From contig NZ_JAOQAH010000086.1 in NCBI RefSeq assembly GCF_025963695.1, forward strand, positions 1 through 52,466: a stretch of 52,466 bases of DNA. The letters are read 5' to 3'. The position numbers and the translations under genes are program-made. This stretch comes from Segetibacter sp. (lineage in GTDB: Bacteria > Bacteroidota > Bacteroidia > Chitinophagales > Chitinophagaceae). Shown in pieces: positions 18,069 through 27,124 of this stretch (the first letter of the stretch is position 1; each line of letters begins with the position of its first letter). Under the pieces are notes generated by a model. The model saw only the letters and a list, made by a program, of their open reading frames with translations. It searched no databases and was not told the origin of the DNA.

Positions 18069-20498
18069 TTATGCGGGAAAAACAACGTTAAAAGTAGCTC
18101 CGACTCCAACAGTACTTTCAACCCATACTTGTCCCTGATGATTATCTACTACTTTTTGTACGATGGCTAGTCCTAAGCCGGTTCCTTCATACTCGGCTTT
18201 GCCGTGTAACCTTTTAAAGATGCCGAAGATCTGATGTAAATGCTCTTCCGCTATTCCAATGCCGTTATCTGAAACCTCGATTTGATGAAAAAATTTATCA
18301 GTGAAATTAGCTGGAATTCGGTCTGCATAACGCGCCCCAATTATTTTCCTTGAACTTAGTTGTATAAGGGGCGCAATTTCTTTTTTATGGTACTTTATTC
18401 CATTGCTAATCAGGTTTTGAAACAACTGCTTCATTTGTCGTGGATCGCCTTTTATTACAGGTAAATCCTCTTTTTTGATTACTGCATTTGTTTCTATAAT
18501 GGTTGCCTCCATATCTTCCATTACCTCTTCTACTACTTTGTTAAGGTCAACATCAATAGCGCTTGTATTGCCTAAAGTAGAATTAGAGTAATCGAGCAAA
18601 TCATTAATTAAGTTGCTCATACGGCTAACTGCCTGGCTAATCTTACCTGCATAACGTTGGTTAATTTCGCTAATCTCTGTTCCTAATCCGTTCATTAACC
18701 TTTCGGTAAAGAAATGAATTTTGCGTAAAGGTTCTTGCAGATCGTGAGAAGCAGCATAAGAGAATTGCTTAAGCTGCTCGTTTGCTATCTTCAGTTCAGT
18801 TGTTCTTTCCTCAATTTTTCTTTCCAGTAAAGAAGCAGCTTCTTTTTCTTCCGTAATATCAAGCGCAGTTCCTATTAAATAATTATTGCCTTGCTGACTG
18901 ATCAGCGTTCCGTTTAACCGGATCCACCGAATGGTACGGTCAGGCAATTTTAACCGTGCTTCGTACAGCAAACTTCCTGTTTCCCTTGCGATAGCATGAG
19001 CTTTTTCCCGAATTGCCTGATCCTCTTCAATAACTGCATCTAAAAAATTTTTGTAACTCCAACTTTTATCTGGATCTAAACCAAATATTTCGGCAGCTCT
19101 ACGGCTATGTATTATGGTTTGTTTATCAACATCAATTTCAAAGGTGCCCATAGCCGCAGACGCAACAGCTAAACGCGTTCTTGCTTCACTTTCTTTAAGG
19201 GCATCTTCTGCCACCTTTCTACTGGTAATATCTTGCATCGACCCTAACATTCTAATAGCCACCCCTTCTTCATTATGTAACGCATAACCGCGATCAAAAA
19301 CAGTAGCATAACTTTTATCTTTCTTTAAAAATCGATATTCTTCTGACCAGTTTTTACCGCCTTTTATCACCTGATGAATATTTTCTACTACCCGTTCTTT
19401 ATCATCGGGGTGAACACGCTTATACCATGAGTCTATAGTTGGTTCAATGTCTTCGTCCTTGTAACCAAACAACTCCTTAAAGCCTTCGTTCCACCAAATC
19501 AGGTTTGTTTTCAGATCCCAGTCCCAAATACAGTCTTGCGTAGCCTTTGCCACCAAGTCAAATCTTTCATTGGTTTCAATGATATCTTCTTCCGCTTTTT
19601 TCTGGTCATGAACGTCGGTGGTAGTGCCATACCATTTTATAATTTTTCCAGATTCATTTTTCATTGCAGTACCACGTGCTAAAAACCAGCGATAAGCACC
19701 GTCATGTCTTTTAACCCGGTATTCTAACTCGTAACCAACACCTGTCTCAACTGCGAGTGCCCAGGCTCTAACCGTTTTTTCTATGTCGTTTGGATGAAGT
19801 GTTCGTAGCCATCCTCTTCCAGCAAGCTCATCAAGATGTAACCCTGTATAACCATTCCATCTTTCATTAAAAAAATAGGCATTGCCATCGCCATCTGTAG
19901 CCCAAACAAGCTGGGGCATGGTGTCAGTAACAAATCTTAGTTCTTTATTTGCAGCTTCCAGTTGACCTTCAATTTTTTCTTGTTTTGCAACTGCCAGCCT
20001 AAACTCCAATTCATTCATTACCATCTTTGAAAAACGAACCAACAATTCTTCTTCTAAGGCTGTAAATATTCTTTGCTCCTTGTCAACAATACAAACAGAA
20101 CCAATATTGTGTCCGTCTAAAGTTATCAAAGGAGCCCCCGCATAAAAGCGCAAACCAAAATCGCCGTGAACCAGAGGATTTGCCAGTAGACAAGGCTCAT
20201 TTTTGGGGTCAGAAAAAATAGTGGGCGCAGGTGAAAGAATGGCGAAGGAACAAAGACTTACACTTCGGTCCGTATATTTTACACCCGGCATTCCGATGTT
20301 GCCTTTAAAAAACACTTTGTCCTCATCTACAAGAGATACAAGGGCAATGGGTGTTTTAAAAACATGGGTCATTATTTTAGCAATATTATTAAATGACTCT
20401 TCAACAGAAGTATCAAGGATTTCATAGCGCCGTAACGCAGTTAATCGTTTTTCTTCATCCTTAGGAAGAATATTATGTTCAGAGGGTAAAATATTCAA
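18069..20498 (-). CDS. GAF/multi-PAS sensor histidine kinase
   Basis: 809-residue soluble histidine kinase. Domain order: GAF (about 25-165), PAS/PAC 1 (about 190-305), PAS/PAC 2 (about 310-435), PAS/PAC 3 (about 440-560), a coiled linker, HisKA with the phospho-acceptor in YAASHDLQEPLRKI (about 583-596) and HATPase_c (about 690-805) with the N box NLISNGIKYHK, the G1 box DNGIGIAEEH and the G2 box GTGLGLAIV. There are no membrane segments or receiver domain, and no response regulator gene is adjacent, so it is an orphan cytosolic kinase. The signal is unknown; the multiple PAS domains suggest redox, light or small-molecule sensing. Confidence 0.95.
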   Translation of the reverse strand: MNILPSEHNILPKDEEKRLTALRRYEILDTSVEESFNNIAKIMTHVFKTPIALVSLVDEDKVFFKGNIGMPGVKYTDRSVSLCSFAILSPAPTIFSDPKNEPCLLANPLVHGDFGLRFYAGAPLITLDGHNIGSVCIVDKEQRIFTALEEELLVRFSKMVMNELEFRLAVAKQEKIEGQLEAANKELRFVTDTMPQLVWATDGDGNAYFFNERWNGYTGLHLDELAGRGWLRTLHPNDIEKTVRAWALAVETGVGYELEYRVKRHDGAYRWFLARGTAMKNESGKIIKWYGTTTDVHDQKKAEEDIIETNERFDLVAKATQDCIWDWDLKTNLIWWNEGFKELFGYKDEDIEPTIDSWYKRVHPDDKERVVENIHQVIKGGKNWSEEYRFLKKDKSYATVFDRGYALHNEEGVAIRMLGSMQDITSRKVAEDALKESEARTRLAVASAAMGTFEIDVDKQTIIHSRRAAEIFGLDPDKSWSYKNFLDAVIEEDQAIREKAHAIARETGSLLYEARLKLPDRTIRWIRLNGTLISQQGNNYLIGTALDITEEKEAASLLERKIEERTTELKIANEQLKQFSYAASHDLQEPLRKIHFFTERLMNGLGTEISEINQRYAGKISQAVSRMSNLINDLLDYSNSTLGNTSAIDVDLNKVVEEVMEDMEATIIETNAVIKKEDLPVIKGDPRQMKQLFQNLISNGIKYHKKEIAPLIQLSSRKIIGARYADRIPANFTDKFFHQIEVSDNGIGIAEEHLHQIFGIFKRLHGKAEYEGTGLGLAIVQKVVDNHQGQVWVESTVGVGATFNVVFPA

Positions 20499-20957
20499 AC
20501 TACTACGGGTTTTTAAGCAGGTAAACTTATATAACCATTTCTATCCGACATTGTTGTAAAATGTGTTTTTGACTTTCTGGTGTTCCACTCTTTCAAGGGT
20601 AATCCTTCGAACTTTTGTTTTTGATGTAGCCAGCCACAGAGTTTCAATTAAACATCGTTGTGTCACACCCGTGTACATTTCGTAAATTATCTCAACGCTA
20701 ACCGTACGTCTTTTTCAATCGAATAATGTACTCGTTATAATCCTGGTCGATATCCGTGCCAGCAGTTCAAAAGGGTTTAGTTGCTGTTGCAGACAGCCTT
20801 TTACTTAGGGAAAAAGAAACCGAAACAGTACTTTATGAAGTAAGAAAAAGCTAAAAATAATTTTTACGGTGGAAGAATAATAGTTATTACCATAAAAATG
20901 ATACCGCTTTTTTACATTAATTTTTAATCTTTATTCATCTAAGCCCTCCGAAAAGGA
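20499..20957. other. gene-free stretch with repeat copy H
   Basis: 459 bp upstream of the kinase gene and of the TetR remnant. It contains copy H of the dispersed repeat (20615-20676). A short frame ending at a stop near 20851 reads like a protein end (VADSLLLREKETETVLYEV) but cannot be linked to a family. Confidence 0.5.
20615..20676 (-). repeat. dispersed two-box repeat, copy H
   Basis: Minus strand: box 1 GTACACGGGTGTGACACAAC (20657-20676), 22-nt spacer (20635-20656), box 2 GCTGGCTACATCAAAAAC (20617-20634). It lies upstream of the kinase gene and is oriented towards its start. Confidence 0.85.
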
Positions 20958-21215
20958 ATGCAGGAAGGGTTTATTAGGAATATAAACGCCGAAGTTGTGA
21001 TGGAGGGGATATATGTTTTATATAACGCTATTAGTAAGCATGAACAATTTAAGGTTTTCGAGCAGCAGGCATGGGGTATCTTTTTTAATACCATTGGACT
21101 AACCATCAGAGGGTTTTGCACAGCGAAAGGAGCGGATGAGTTAGATACTCATGTCGAAGATATTAAAGCCGCTGGAGGGGTGAAAGCATTTAAGAAAACA
21201 ACGACCCTAACATAG
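20958..21215 (+). pseudogene. TetR-family regulator remnant (C-terminal domain only)
   Basis: An 85-codon frame that matches only the C-terminal ligand-binding half of a Bacteroidota TetR/AcrR regulator: INAEVVMEGIYVLYNAIS, then NTIGLTIRGFCTAKGADELD, the usual last helix of that family. The N-terminal helix-turn-helix (about 60-110 residues) is missing, and an in-frame stop lies 18 nt upstream of the first Met. It therefore cannot bind DNA as a TetR protein. It is most simply a decayed gene; a functional fragment is possible but there is no supporting sign. Confidence 0.7.
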
Positions 21216-21316
21216 GTGCAAAGGTTATTATTACGGTCATTAATTATTTGCTATCCGTCTTATAATTATTATCGGCTTTTGAATTTTTAATAAAAAACAA
21301 AAAAACAATCAGGATC

Positions 21317-21700
21317 ATGAAAAAGTTAACAGCATTATTTGCAGGGCTATTCTTACTACTTCTATCATTTAACGCCCCCGCACAGACAGCACCAGCAAAA
21401 GATTATTTTGTAGCTAAGTGGGATCTGCTAATGGAAGGACTTCCTCAAGGCGATCCGCGCCTCATAGTTGATTTACAACGTAAGGATGGTAAATTAACCG
21501 GTACTATTTTAGACTCTACCAGCAAAGAAATCGCAAAGATTACCAGGGTAGAAGAAACGCCAACTACAGTCACTGTTTACTTCACTGCGCAGGATTACGA
21601 TGTAAATCTGGCTATAAATAAAAAAGACGAAGACCACGTAACTGCAAGTTTGTTAGGAATGTTCGAGGGTAAAGGTGTACGGATGAAGGAAACAAAATAG
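21317..21700 (+). CDS. small exported protein of unknown function
   Basis: 127-residue protein with a cleavable signal peptide (about residues 1-22, ending SFNAPAQ). The mature part of about 105 residues alternates short strands (FVAKWDLLMEGL, GKLTGTILDS, VTVYFTAQDYDVNLAI) as in small beta-barrel or lipocalin-like proteins, but I recognise no family. It is followed by a strong terminator and seems monocistronic. The protein is expected in the periplasm. Confidence 0.7.
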   Translation: MKKLTALFAGLFLLLLSFNAPAQTAPAKDYFVAKWDLLMEGLPQGDPRLIVDLQRKDGKLTGTILDSTSKEIAKITRVEETPTTVTVYFTAQDYDVNLAINKKDEDHVTASLLGMFEGKGVRMKETK

Positions 21701-21716
21701 TTGAGCCTGTTAATTA

Positions 21717-21757
21717 AAAACAGGTATGGCAGCAATGCCCCCATACCTGTTTCTAAT
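21717..21757. terminator. bidirectional rho-independent terminator
   Basis: AAACAGGTATGG (21718-21729) pairs with CCATACCTGTTT (21741-21752), a perfect 12-bp stem. It sits between the exported protein gene and the convergent adenine deaminase gene. Read on the minus strand, the stem is followed by the T-run TTTTTAATTAA, and on the plus strand by TTCTAATTAA. Confidence 0.85.
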
Positions 21758-21819
21758 TAATAAAAGTACAGCTGTCAGCTTTGAGCTGGTGATATTTTAA
21801 TTAATAGTATTGTTATCAA

Positions 21820-23481
21820 CTAATCGGTTGCTTTCTCAAACGAAAAAGTATCGCCATCAAACAGGCCTTTGTCGCTAAGTTTAAGATGAGGGATTACCAA
21901 AAGTGCCATAAATGAAAGGGTCATAAATGGTGCAGATAATTTTGATCCCAGGCTTTTGGCCATTTTATCTATTTCAGTGTATTGTTGCGCAACCTCGTAT
22001 CCGTCTTTATGGCTCATTAATCCGGCAACAGGTAAACCAAGAACTATAGATTTTTCTTTTGAAACACAACTGACCCCGCCTTTTTCGGTAATTACCAGGT
22101 TTGCCGCTCTACACAAACTCTCATCGTCTACTCCTGTTACAATTATATTATGGCTGTCGTGGGCCACAGAAGAGGCAATGGCGCCTTCTTTTAACCCGAA
22201 ATTTTTTATCCATCCTCTTGCAATTGGTGCTTTGTGATAGCGGTTGATTACTGCTATTTTCAAAATGTCTTCATTTGAATTGCTACATAAATAGTTATTA
22301 TCTTTTTTAAGGAGCGAGGAAGAGACGAGTAGTTTGTTTGTTATTAATTGTCCATCCAGCGCCTCTATCACCGGTATTTGCTTTTCGCTGCTAGATAGAT
22401 CTAACACCTCAAAATCTTTTGGAGTGGTTAGGTCACATTTAAAATGGTTAATGTTAAGTGAAGGAATAGATCTGATTTTTGTGGCTCCGTTTTCGGCCAC
22501 TAATTCTCCAACTATGTACGTAGCGACTATGCTAAAACTTATAAGATCTTTCGCCATTATAAAATCTGCGCTATCACCTTCTTTAAGTAATCCAACATTA
22601 AGTTTATAGTGGGTTACCGGATTAACACATGCCGCTTGAAGCACGTCAAAAACATCAATACCTTTTGCTACGGCTCTTGCACAAAGTTTATTTATATGAC
22701 CTTCAACAAGGCTGTCGGGATGTTTGTCGTCGCTGCAAAACATCATATTCCCCGAATGTTCCTGTAAGAGATGTGCAAGTGCTTCAAAGTTCTTTGCAGC
22801 ACTGCCTTCACGTATTAAAATCTTCATTCCCAACTTAAGTTTCTCTAGTGCCTCTTCTGCTGTAAAACATTCATGATCGGTGCTAATGCCAGCATCAACA
22901 TATTTCTTAGCATCTTCACCTCTCAATCCGGGAGCATGTCCATCGACCGGCTTATTTAGTTTATGTGAAGCTGCTATTTTTTGTATTACTTCCTCATCGT
23001 TAAACAATACCCCTGGAAAATTCATCATTTCACTGAGGTATTTAATTTCTTTACGTTGCAATAAATCTTCTACGGCTCTTGCGTCTAAGGCAGCGCCTGC
23101 TGTTTCAAATGTAGTTGCGGGTACGCAGCTAGGTGCTCCAAAATTAAATTTAAAAGGAACCTTGTTCCCATTTTCAAGCATATATTCTACGCCTTTAATA
23201 CCACATACATTTGCAATTTCGTGTGGATCACTTATTGTTGCAACGGTACCGTGAACAACGGCAAGTCTTGCAAATTCAGAAGGTATTAGCATGCTGCTTT
23301 CTATATGCACATGGCTGTCTATAAATCCTGGAAGGATAAAATGTGGAAGTGTCCCTTCATCAAAAAGTTCTTCAATCCTTTCTATAATTCCATTTGCAAC
23401 TTCAATTTTTGCAGCAAAAATTCTTTTGTTTGTTATGTCTACTAATTTGCCTTTTATAAAAAAGCGGCTATTATTTTTCAT
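21820..23481 (-). CDS. ade: adenine deaminase
   Basis: 553-residue amidohydrolase of the Ade family, the usual size. It converts adenine to hypoxanthine and ammonia in purine salvage. Residues 55-63 (DSHVHIESS) carry the HxH metal-binding motif, and the region DPHEIANVCG (about 84-93), the HAPGLRG loop and DDKHPDSLVEGH (about 253-264) supply further ligands. The C-terminal third has the Ade signature HDSHNIIVTGVDD and the GLMS region. It is separated from the upstream operon by 267 bp containing a dispersed repeat. Confidence 0.96.
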   Translation of the reverse strand: MKNNSRFFIKGKLVDITNKRIFAAKIEVANGIIERIEELFDEGTLPHFILPGFIDSHVHIESSMLIPSEFARLAVVHGTVATISDPHEIANVCGIKGVEYMLENGNKVPFKFNFGAPSCVPATTFETAGAALDARAVEDLLQRKEIKYLSEMMNFPGVLFNDEEVIQKIAASHKLNKPVDGHAPGLRGEDAKKYVDAGISTDHECFTAEEALEKLKLGMKILIREGSAAKNFEALAHLLQEHSGNMMFCSDDKHPDSLVEGHINKLCARAVAKGIDVFDVLQAACVNPVTHYKLNVGLLKEGDSADFIMAKDLISFSIVATYIVGELVAENGATKIRSIPSLNINHFKCDLTTPKDFEVLDLSSSEKQIPVIEALDGQLITNKLLVSSSLLKKDNNYLCSNSNEDILKIAVINRYHKAPIARGWIKNFGLKEGAIASSVAHDSHNIIVTGVDDESLCRAANLVITEKGGVSCVSKEKSIVLGLPVAGLMSHKDGYEVAQQYTEIDKMAKSLGSKLSAPFMTLSFMALLVIPHLKLSDKGLFDGDTFSFEKATD

Positions 23482-23657
23482 TGCTGAAAACAGTTTTGTG
23501 TGAATGAAATAAAACTACCTCTTTGTATAAAGACTTGCTTGTGTACAACCGATTTAGATAGAGGAGAGGTATGAGCGTGAGAATTGCATTCTTTGTTTTT
23601 ATTCCCGTCGAAAAAAAGAAGGACATGATAAATGTTTACGCAGAATAGAAAGCCAAT

Positions 23658-23716
23658 GTACAAGAGTGCGACGCAACAATAGTTGAAGAAATTTCCACGG
23701 TTCGACACCCTGAAAC
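23658..23716 (+). repeat. dispersed two-box repeat, copy F
   Basis: Box 1 GTACAAGAGTGCGACGCAAC (23658-23677), 22-nt spacer (23678-23699), weak box 2 GTTCGACACCCTGAAAC from 23700. It lies 3' of the rfaE2 gene and upstream of adenine deaminase. Confidence 0.75.
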
Positions 23717-23748
23717 TTACCTTTTCGCAAACACTTCTTTAATTCGAT

Positions 23749-24243
23749 TTATCCTAATTTTCTTATTTTTTCTATAATTCCCGTAGTGGAGTAGCCCGCT
23801 ACTATTGGGTTGATTACGACGCGGCCTCCGTTGGCTATCACTTCTTTTGCGCCTACCATTTGATCTAATGTGTAATCGCCTCCCTTTACAATTACATCGG
23901 GCATTAAAGCTAAGATTAACTCGAAAGGAGTGTCTTCATCAAAGAGGGTGACTGCATCAACAATTGCAAGGCTTGCCAGTAAAAGAGCCCGGCTGCCTTC
24001 GTTGTTTACAGGTCTCTCTTCGCCTTTTAATCTTTTGGTACTTGCATCTGTATTGACACCAACAATTAAAATATCTCCTTCCCTGGCAGCTTCGCTAAGA
24101 GATGAAATATGACCCGAGTGTAAGATGTCGAAACAGCCATTCGTAAATGAAATTGATTTACCTAAAAACCGCCATATTGCAACTTGTTTAACCAAGCCTT
24201 CACGCGTGTATATTTTAGATGGAATTACTTCCGGCTTCTTCAT
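23749..24243 (-). CDS. rfaE2: D-glycero-beta-D-manno-heptose 1-phosphate adenylyltransferase
   Basis: 164-residue nucleotidyltransferase corresponding to the C-terminal half of HldE, encoded alone as in most Bacteroidota. It activates the heptose phosphate with ATP to make ADP-heptose for lipopolysaccharide. The signature FTNGCFDILHSGH (33-45) carries the HxGH motif, followed by LIVGVNTDASTKRLKG and KGGDYTLDQMVGA. The first 29 nt overlap the end of the preceding flippase-like gene, so the two are translationally coupled. No heptokinase half is in the window. Confidence 0.93.
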   Translation of the reverse strand: MKKPEVIPSKIYTREGLVKQVAIWRFLGKSISFTNGCFDILHSGHISSLSEAAREGDILIVGVNTDASTKRLKGEERPVNNEGSRALLLASLAIVDAVTLFDEDTPFELILALMPDVIVKGGDYTLDQMVGAKEVIANGGRVVINPIVAGYSTTGIIEKIRKLG

Positions 24244-25246
24244 ATGTATTCTTTTTTTTATTAAAGTAGGGGAGAAGACCCAGTGATATAAAACCTACAA
24301 AAATGATTATCAGAAATTGGGCAAACCATTGTAAAGTGCCGTTGGCAAAGCCTATGGCAAAAGGAACTTGATGCTGCTCTAAAACTTTGGCAAGAAAAAA
24401 TGCATAAGCGCCAATGCCACCCGGCGTTACAATCATGCCAATACTTGCGAATGCAAGGGCTGATACGGCAGTGCCTAACCCTAAACCGGCTGTTCCTGCG
24501 GTAGCGGCGAAACCGATCCATGTACCGGCCAGGTACATAGCCCAAATGCCAAGACTTGAAAATATAAAAGCCCACTTATGCTGTAGGTCTTTTATACTTA
24601 TAATTCCCTGCCAAATACCTTTTATAATCCTTTGTATTGCAATTATAAAAGGCGTGTTAGTAAAGCGCCCGAATAAAAATCTTATGAGAATTATTACAGC
24701 AATTAAAATTGCGACGGCAATAACAATTTTAGAGGTATCAAAACTGCCACTTTTGCTACTAAATAACTTTTTTAAAAGGGCTGTTCCAAAGCCACCAATC
24801 ACTTCAAACTGCAATGCAAATGCTAATAAGAATACCAATACAAGGCATACAAGATCGAAGGCGCGTTCGGCTACAATAGTGCCTACCAGCTTCTCCGCAG
24901 GTACATGTCCGTATTTTGCAAGAATAGTACATTTTAAAACTTCGCCCAGCCTCGGCACTGCAAGGTTTGCCAAATAACCAATCATGACGGCAAAAAAAGT
25001 GTTTGCTAAAGAGGGGGTATAGCCCATAGGTGAAATCAACATTCTCCAACGAATTGCCCGTAAAATATGACTGCCGACAAGAATGAAGAAAACCGGAACT
25101 AATAGCAGGTAATTAGCTGTAGAAAAGGCGGTTCGAAAATCTTTCCACTTTTCAGGAGGTATTTGGTGAAGACTCCACCATACAAGAAACACCCCCAGGC
25201 CAAGAAACATGAGGTATTTAAGTATGTTGAAAATTTTCTTTCTCAT
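24215..25246 (-). CDS. UPF0104 / lysylphosphatidylglycerol-synthase-like membrane protein
   Basis: 343-residue inner-membrane protein with about eight hydrophobic segments, of the UPF0104 family related to the flippase domain of MprF (lysylphosphatidylglycerol synthase). Typical elements are RAIRWRMLISPMG (about 65-77), a region around VPRLGEVLKCTILAKYGHVPAEKLVGTIVAERAFDL (motif centred near residues 98-133) and TPGGIGAYAFFLAKVLE. The aminoacyl-transferase part is absent. The family is presumed to move lipids or glycolipids. It lies between panC (70 bp upstream) and rfaE2 (29-nt overlap), and envelope function is inferred from that context. Confidence 0.87.
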   Translation of the reverse strand: MRKKIFNILKYLMFLGLGVFLVWWSLHQIPPEKWKDFRTAFSTANYLLLVPVFFILVGSHILRAIRWRMLISPMGYTPSLANTFFAVMIGYLANLAVPRLGEVLKCTILAKYGHVPAEKLVGTIVAERAFDLVCLVLVFLLAFALQFEVIGGFGTALLKKLFSSKSGSFDTSKIVIAVAILIAVIILIRFLFGRFTNTPFIIAIQRIIKGIWQGIISIKDLQHKWAFIFSSLGIWAMYLAGTWIGFAATAGTAGLGLGTAVSALAFASIGMIVTPGGIGAYAFFLAKVLEQHQVPFAIGFANGTLQWFAQFLIIIFVGFISLGLLPYFNKKKNTYEEAGSNSI

Positions 25247-25315
25247 CGGTAGCTAAGGTGTGCAATATAATGCCAAACATTAAGATTGAGCGATAACCCT
25301 TAGCAATGAAAAAAT

Positions 25316-26167
25316 TTACTCATCTAGTAGTAAATTGTCTATCAATCTGACATCCCCAATAAACGCTGCTATTAATGCAACCCGCTTTATTCCTTCGCTA
25401 ATTGCACTTGTAGGTTGTAGCGTTTTTGCATCTGCTATTGAAACATAGTCGACTGCACGAAATCCAGACTTTATTAAGTAATTCGCAGCATAATTTTCAA
25501 GCGTGGAATGAGGGTTAGTAGTGCGGTTTTCTTTTATATACTGAAGCATCTTAAAAATTGCCGCGGCTTCCAATTTTTCATCCTTACTCAATCTCAAGTT
25601 ACGGCTACTCATGGCAAGACCAGACTCTTCGCGATAGGTACCTACTGTGATAACGTCTATTGGCAAATTTAATAATTGAACCAATTTTTTTACAACAATA
25701 CATTGCTGGTAATCTTTTTGACCCATAAAAAGTTTACCAGGTTTTACAATATCTAAAAGTCTATGTACTACCTGGCAAACTCCCTGAAAATGGCCTGGTC
25801 TAAATCTACCTTCAAGCAGGAGTTCAATTTCTCCCAAATCATAATGAGGAGCTTTACCGATTCCTGCGGGATAAATTTCTGATACAGAAGGTATAAATAA
25901 AATGTCGCAGCCTGCACTTTCTAAAGCCGATATATCGCTGCCAATGGTTACCGGATATTTTTCAAAGTCTTTAGGATCGTTAAACTGGGTAGGATTTACA
26001 AAGATGCTGCTTACTGTTATATCGCAAATGGTCTTCGACTTTTCGATCAGTGAAATATGGCCGCTATGAAGCGCCCCCATGGTGGGAGCAAAGCCGATTG
26101 AATTGCCCTTATCCCTGAGTTTACTTATATGTTTTGATAGGGGAGCTGCTTCTTTAAATAAGATCAT
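25316..26167 (-). CDS. panC: pantothenate synthetase
   Basis: 283 residues, the standard length for pantoate-beta-alanine ligase. It joins pantoate and beta-alanine using ATP in the cytosol, in coenzyme A synthesis. Motifs: FAPTMGALHSGHISLIEKS (27-45, with the HxGH nucleotide site), SIFVNPTQFNDPKDFEKYP, KLFMGQKDYQQ and the AMSSRN loop. It is the first gene of the minus-strand operon panC, UPF0104, rfaE2, and diverges from the starch-synthase gene. Confidence 0.97.
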   Translation of the reverse strand: MILFKEAAPLSKHISKLRDKGNSIGFAPTMGALHSGHISLIEKSKTICDITVSSIFVNPTQFNDPKDFEKYPVTIGSDISALESAGCDILFIPSVSEIYPAGIGKAPHYDLGEIELLLEGRFRPGHFQGVCQVVHRLLDIVKPGKLFMGQKDYQQCIVVKKLVQLLNLPIDVITVGTYREESGLAMSSRNLRLSKDEKLEAAAIFKMLQYIKENRTTNPHSTLENYAANYLIKSGFRAVDYVSIADAKTLQPTSAISEGIKRVALIAAFIGDVRLIDNLLLDE

Positions 26168-26223
26168 TTATACGGTTTACAGTGCCAGGAAACCTCACTT
26201 CTGGCGATTCGGATAAAATTGAT

Positions 26224-26231
26224 TAGTTTTG
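26224..26231 (+). promoter_or_regulatory. likely -7 promoter box of the starch-synthase gene
   Basis: TAGTTTTG matches the Bacteroidota -7 consensus TAnnTTTG, 42 nt before the start codon, in the 106-bp gap between divergent genes. No good TTG is present at the expected upstream distance, so the call is tentative. Confidence 0.4.
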
Positions 26232-26273
26232 CACACTCTTTTTTAAGGGGTAAGAGTAAACCAAATTGGAATA

Positions 26274-27092
26274 ATGTCAACAAAGAAAAGAATTTTATTT
26301 ATTGCTAACGAAATGTCGCCATATTTAGAGCTGACAGAATTTGCGGAGATAGTGAACAAGCTGGCAATTAAGAGCAACGATGCTGGGTTAGAAGTAAGAT
26401 GCGTTATGCCACGGTTTGGAACAATTAATGAAAGAAGACATCGTCTTCATGAAGTAGTTCGATTATCGGGAATAAATGTAAGTGTAGATAACGATGATTA
26501 TCCTTTACAGATTAAGGTTGCGTCTTTACCTAATGCACGTTTGCAGGTATACTTTCTGGATAATGAAGACTTTTTTAAAAGGAAGTTCGTTTTTAGTGAT
26601 GAGGACGAAAAATGGTATGATGATAATGATTTAAGAACCATTTTCTTTTGTAAAGGTGCCCTTGAAACAGTAAAGAAGTTTGGATGGCCGCCAGATGTTA
26701 TTCATTGCAGTGGTTGGATGACCGCCCTTGTTCCCTTATACCTTAAGACTGTGTATAAAAAGGAACCCGTCTTTGCTCACAGCAAGGTTATTTATACTTT
26801 AGGCAGCGATACCTTTGAGGAAAAGTTAAGTGACGACTTTGCGAAAAGAGCACTTATTCATGTAAGCCTTAAAGAAAAAGATTTGGAAAATTATAAGGAC
26901 GCTACTAATTACGCCCTACAAAGAGGGGCAGCTTCCTATGCTGATGCAATTTCTTTTGGTGCTGAAAACATAGACAAAAAACTTGTTGATGAATTCTCAA
27001 AAGTCAAGGGTAAAAAGGTGATTCCCTTTAAAGGTTGGGATACTGATTTAACAGAGTATTTAGAATTGTATAACGACCTTGCGTCTAAGTAA
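26274..27092 (+). CDS. short GT5 starch/glycogen-synthase-like protein
   Basis: 272 residues with similarity to the N-terminal catalytic domain of bacterial glycogen synthase: FIANEMSPYLELTEFAEIVNKLA (core motif FIANEMSPY near residue 8), the region VRCVMPRFGTINERRH and the segment DVIHCSGWMTALVPLYLKT (about 141-159). Full-length GlgA has about 480 residues with a second domain carrying the donor motif; that half is absent. This short form is conserved in Bacteroidota next to panC, so it is not a fresh truncation. Whether it is catalytic is doubtful; it may be a regulatory or binding protein. Confidence 0.85.
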   Translation: MSTKKRILFIANEMSPYLELTEFAEIVNKLAIKSNDAGLEVRCVMPRFGTINERRHRLHEVVRLSGINVSVDNDDYPLQIKVASLPNARLQVYFLDNEDFFKRKFVFSDEDEKWYDDNDLRTIFFCKGALETVKKFGWPPDVIHCSGWMTALVPLYLKTVYKKEPVFAHSKVIYTLGSDTFEEKLSDDFAKRALIHVSLKEKDLENYKDATNYALQRGAASYADAISFGAENIDKKLVDEFSKVKGKKVIPFKGWDTDLTEYLELYNDLASK

Positions 27093-27124
27093 ATTTACCC
27101 CTTAAAATAATCTATTTCAGTTAG

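Noticed and set aside
26274..27092. Recent truncation of a glycogen synthase gene
   Set aside because: The short form is known as a conserved neighbour of panC in Bacteroidota, and the frame is intact, so it is not a fresh break.
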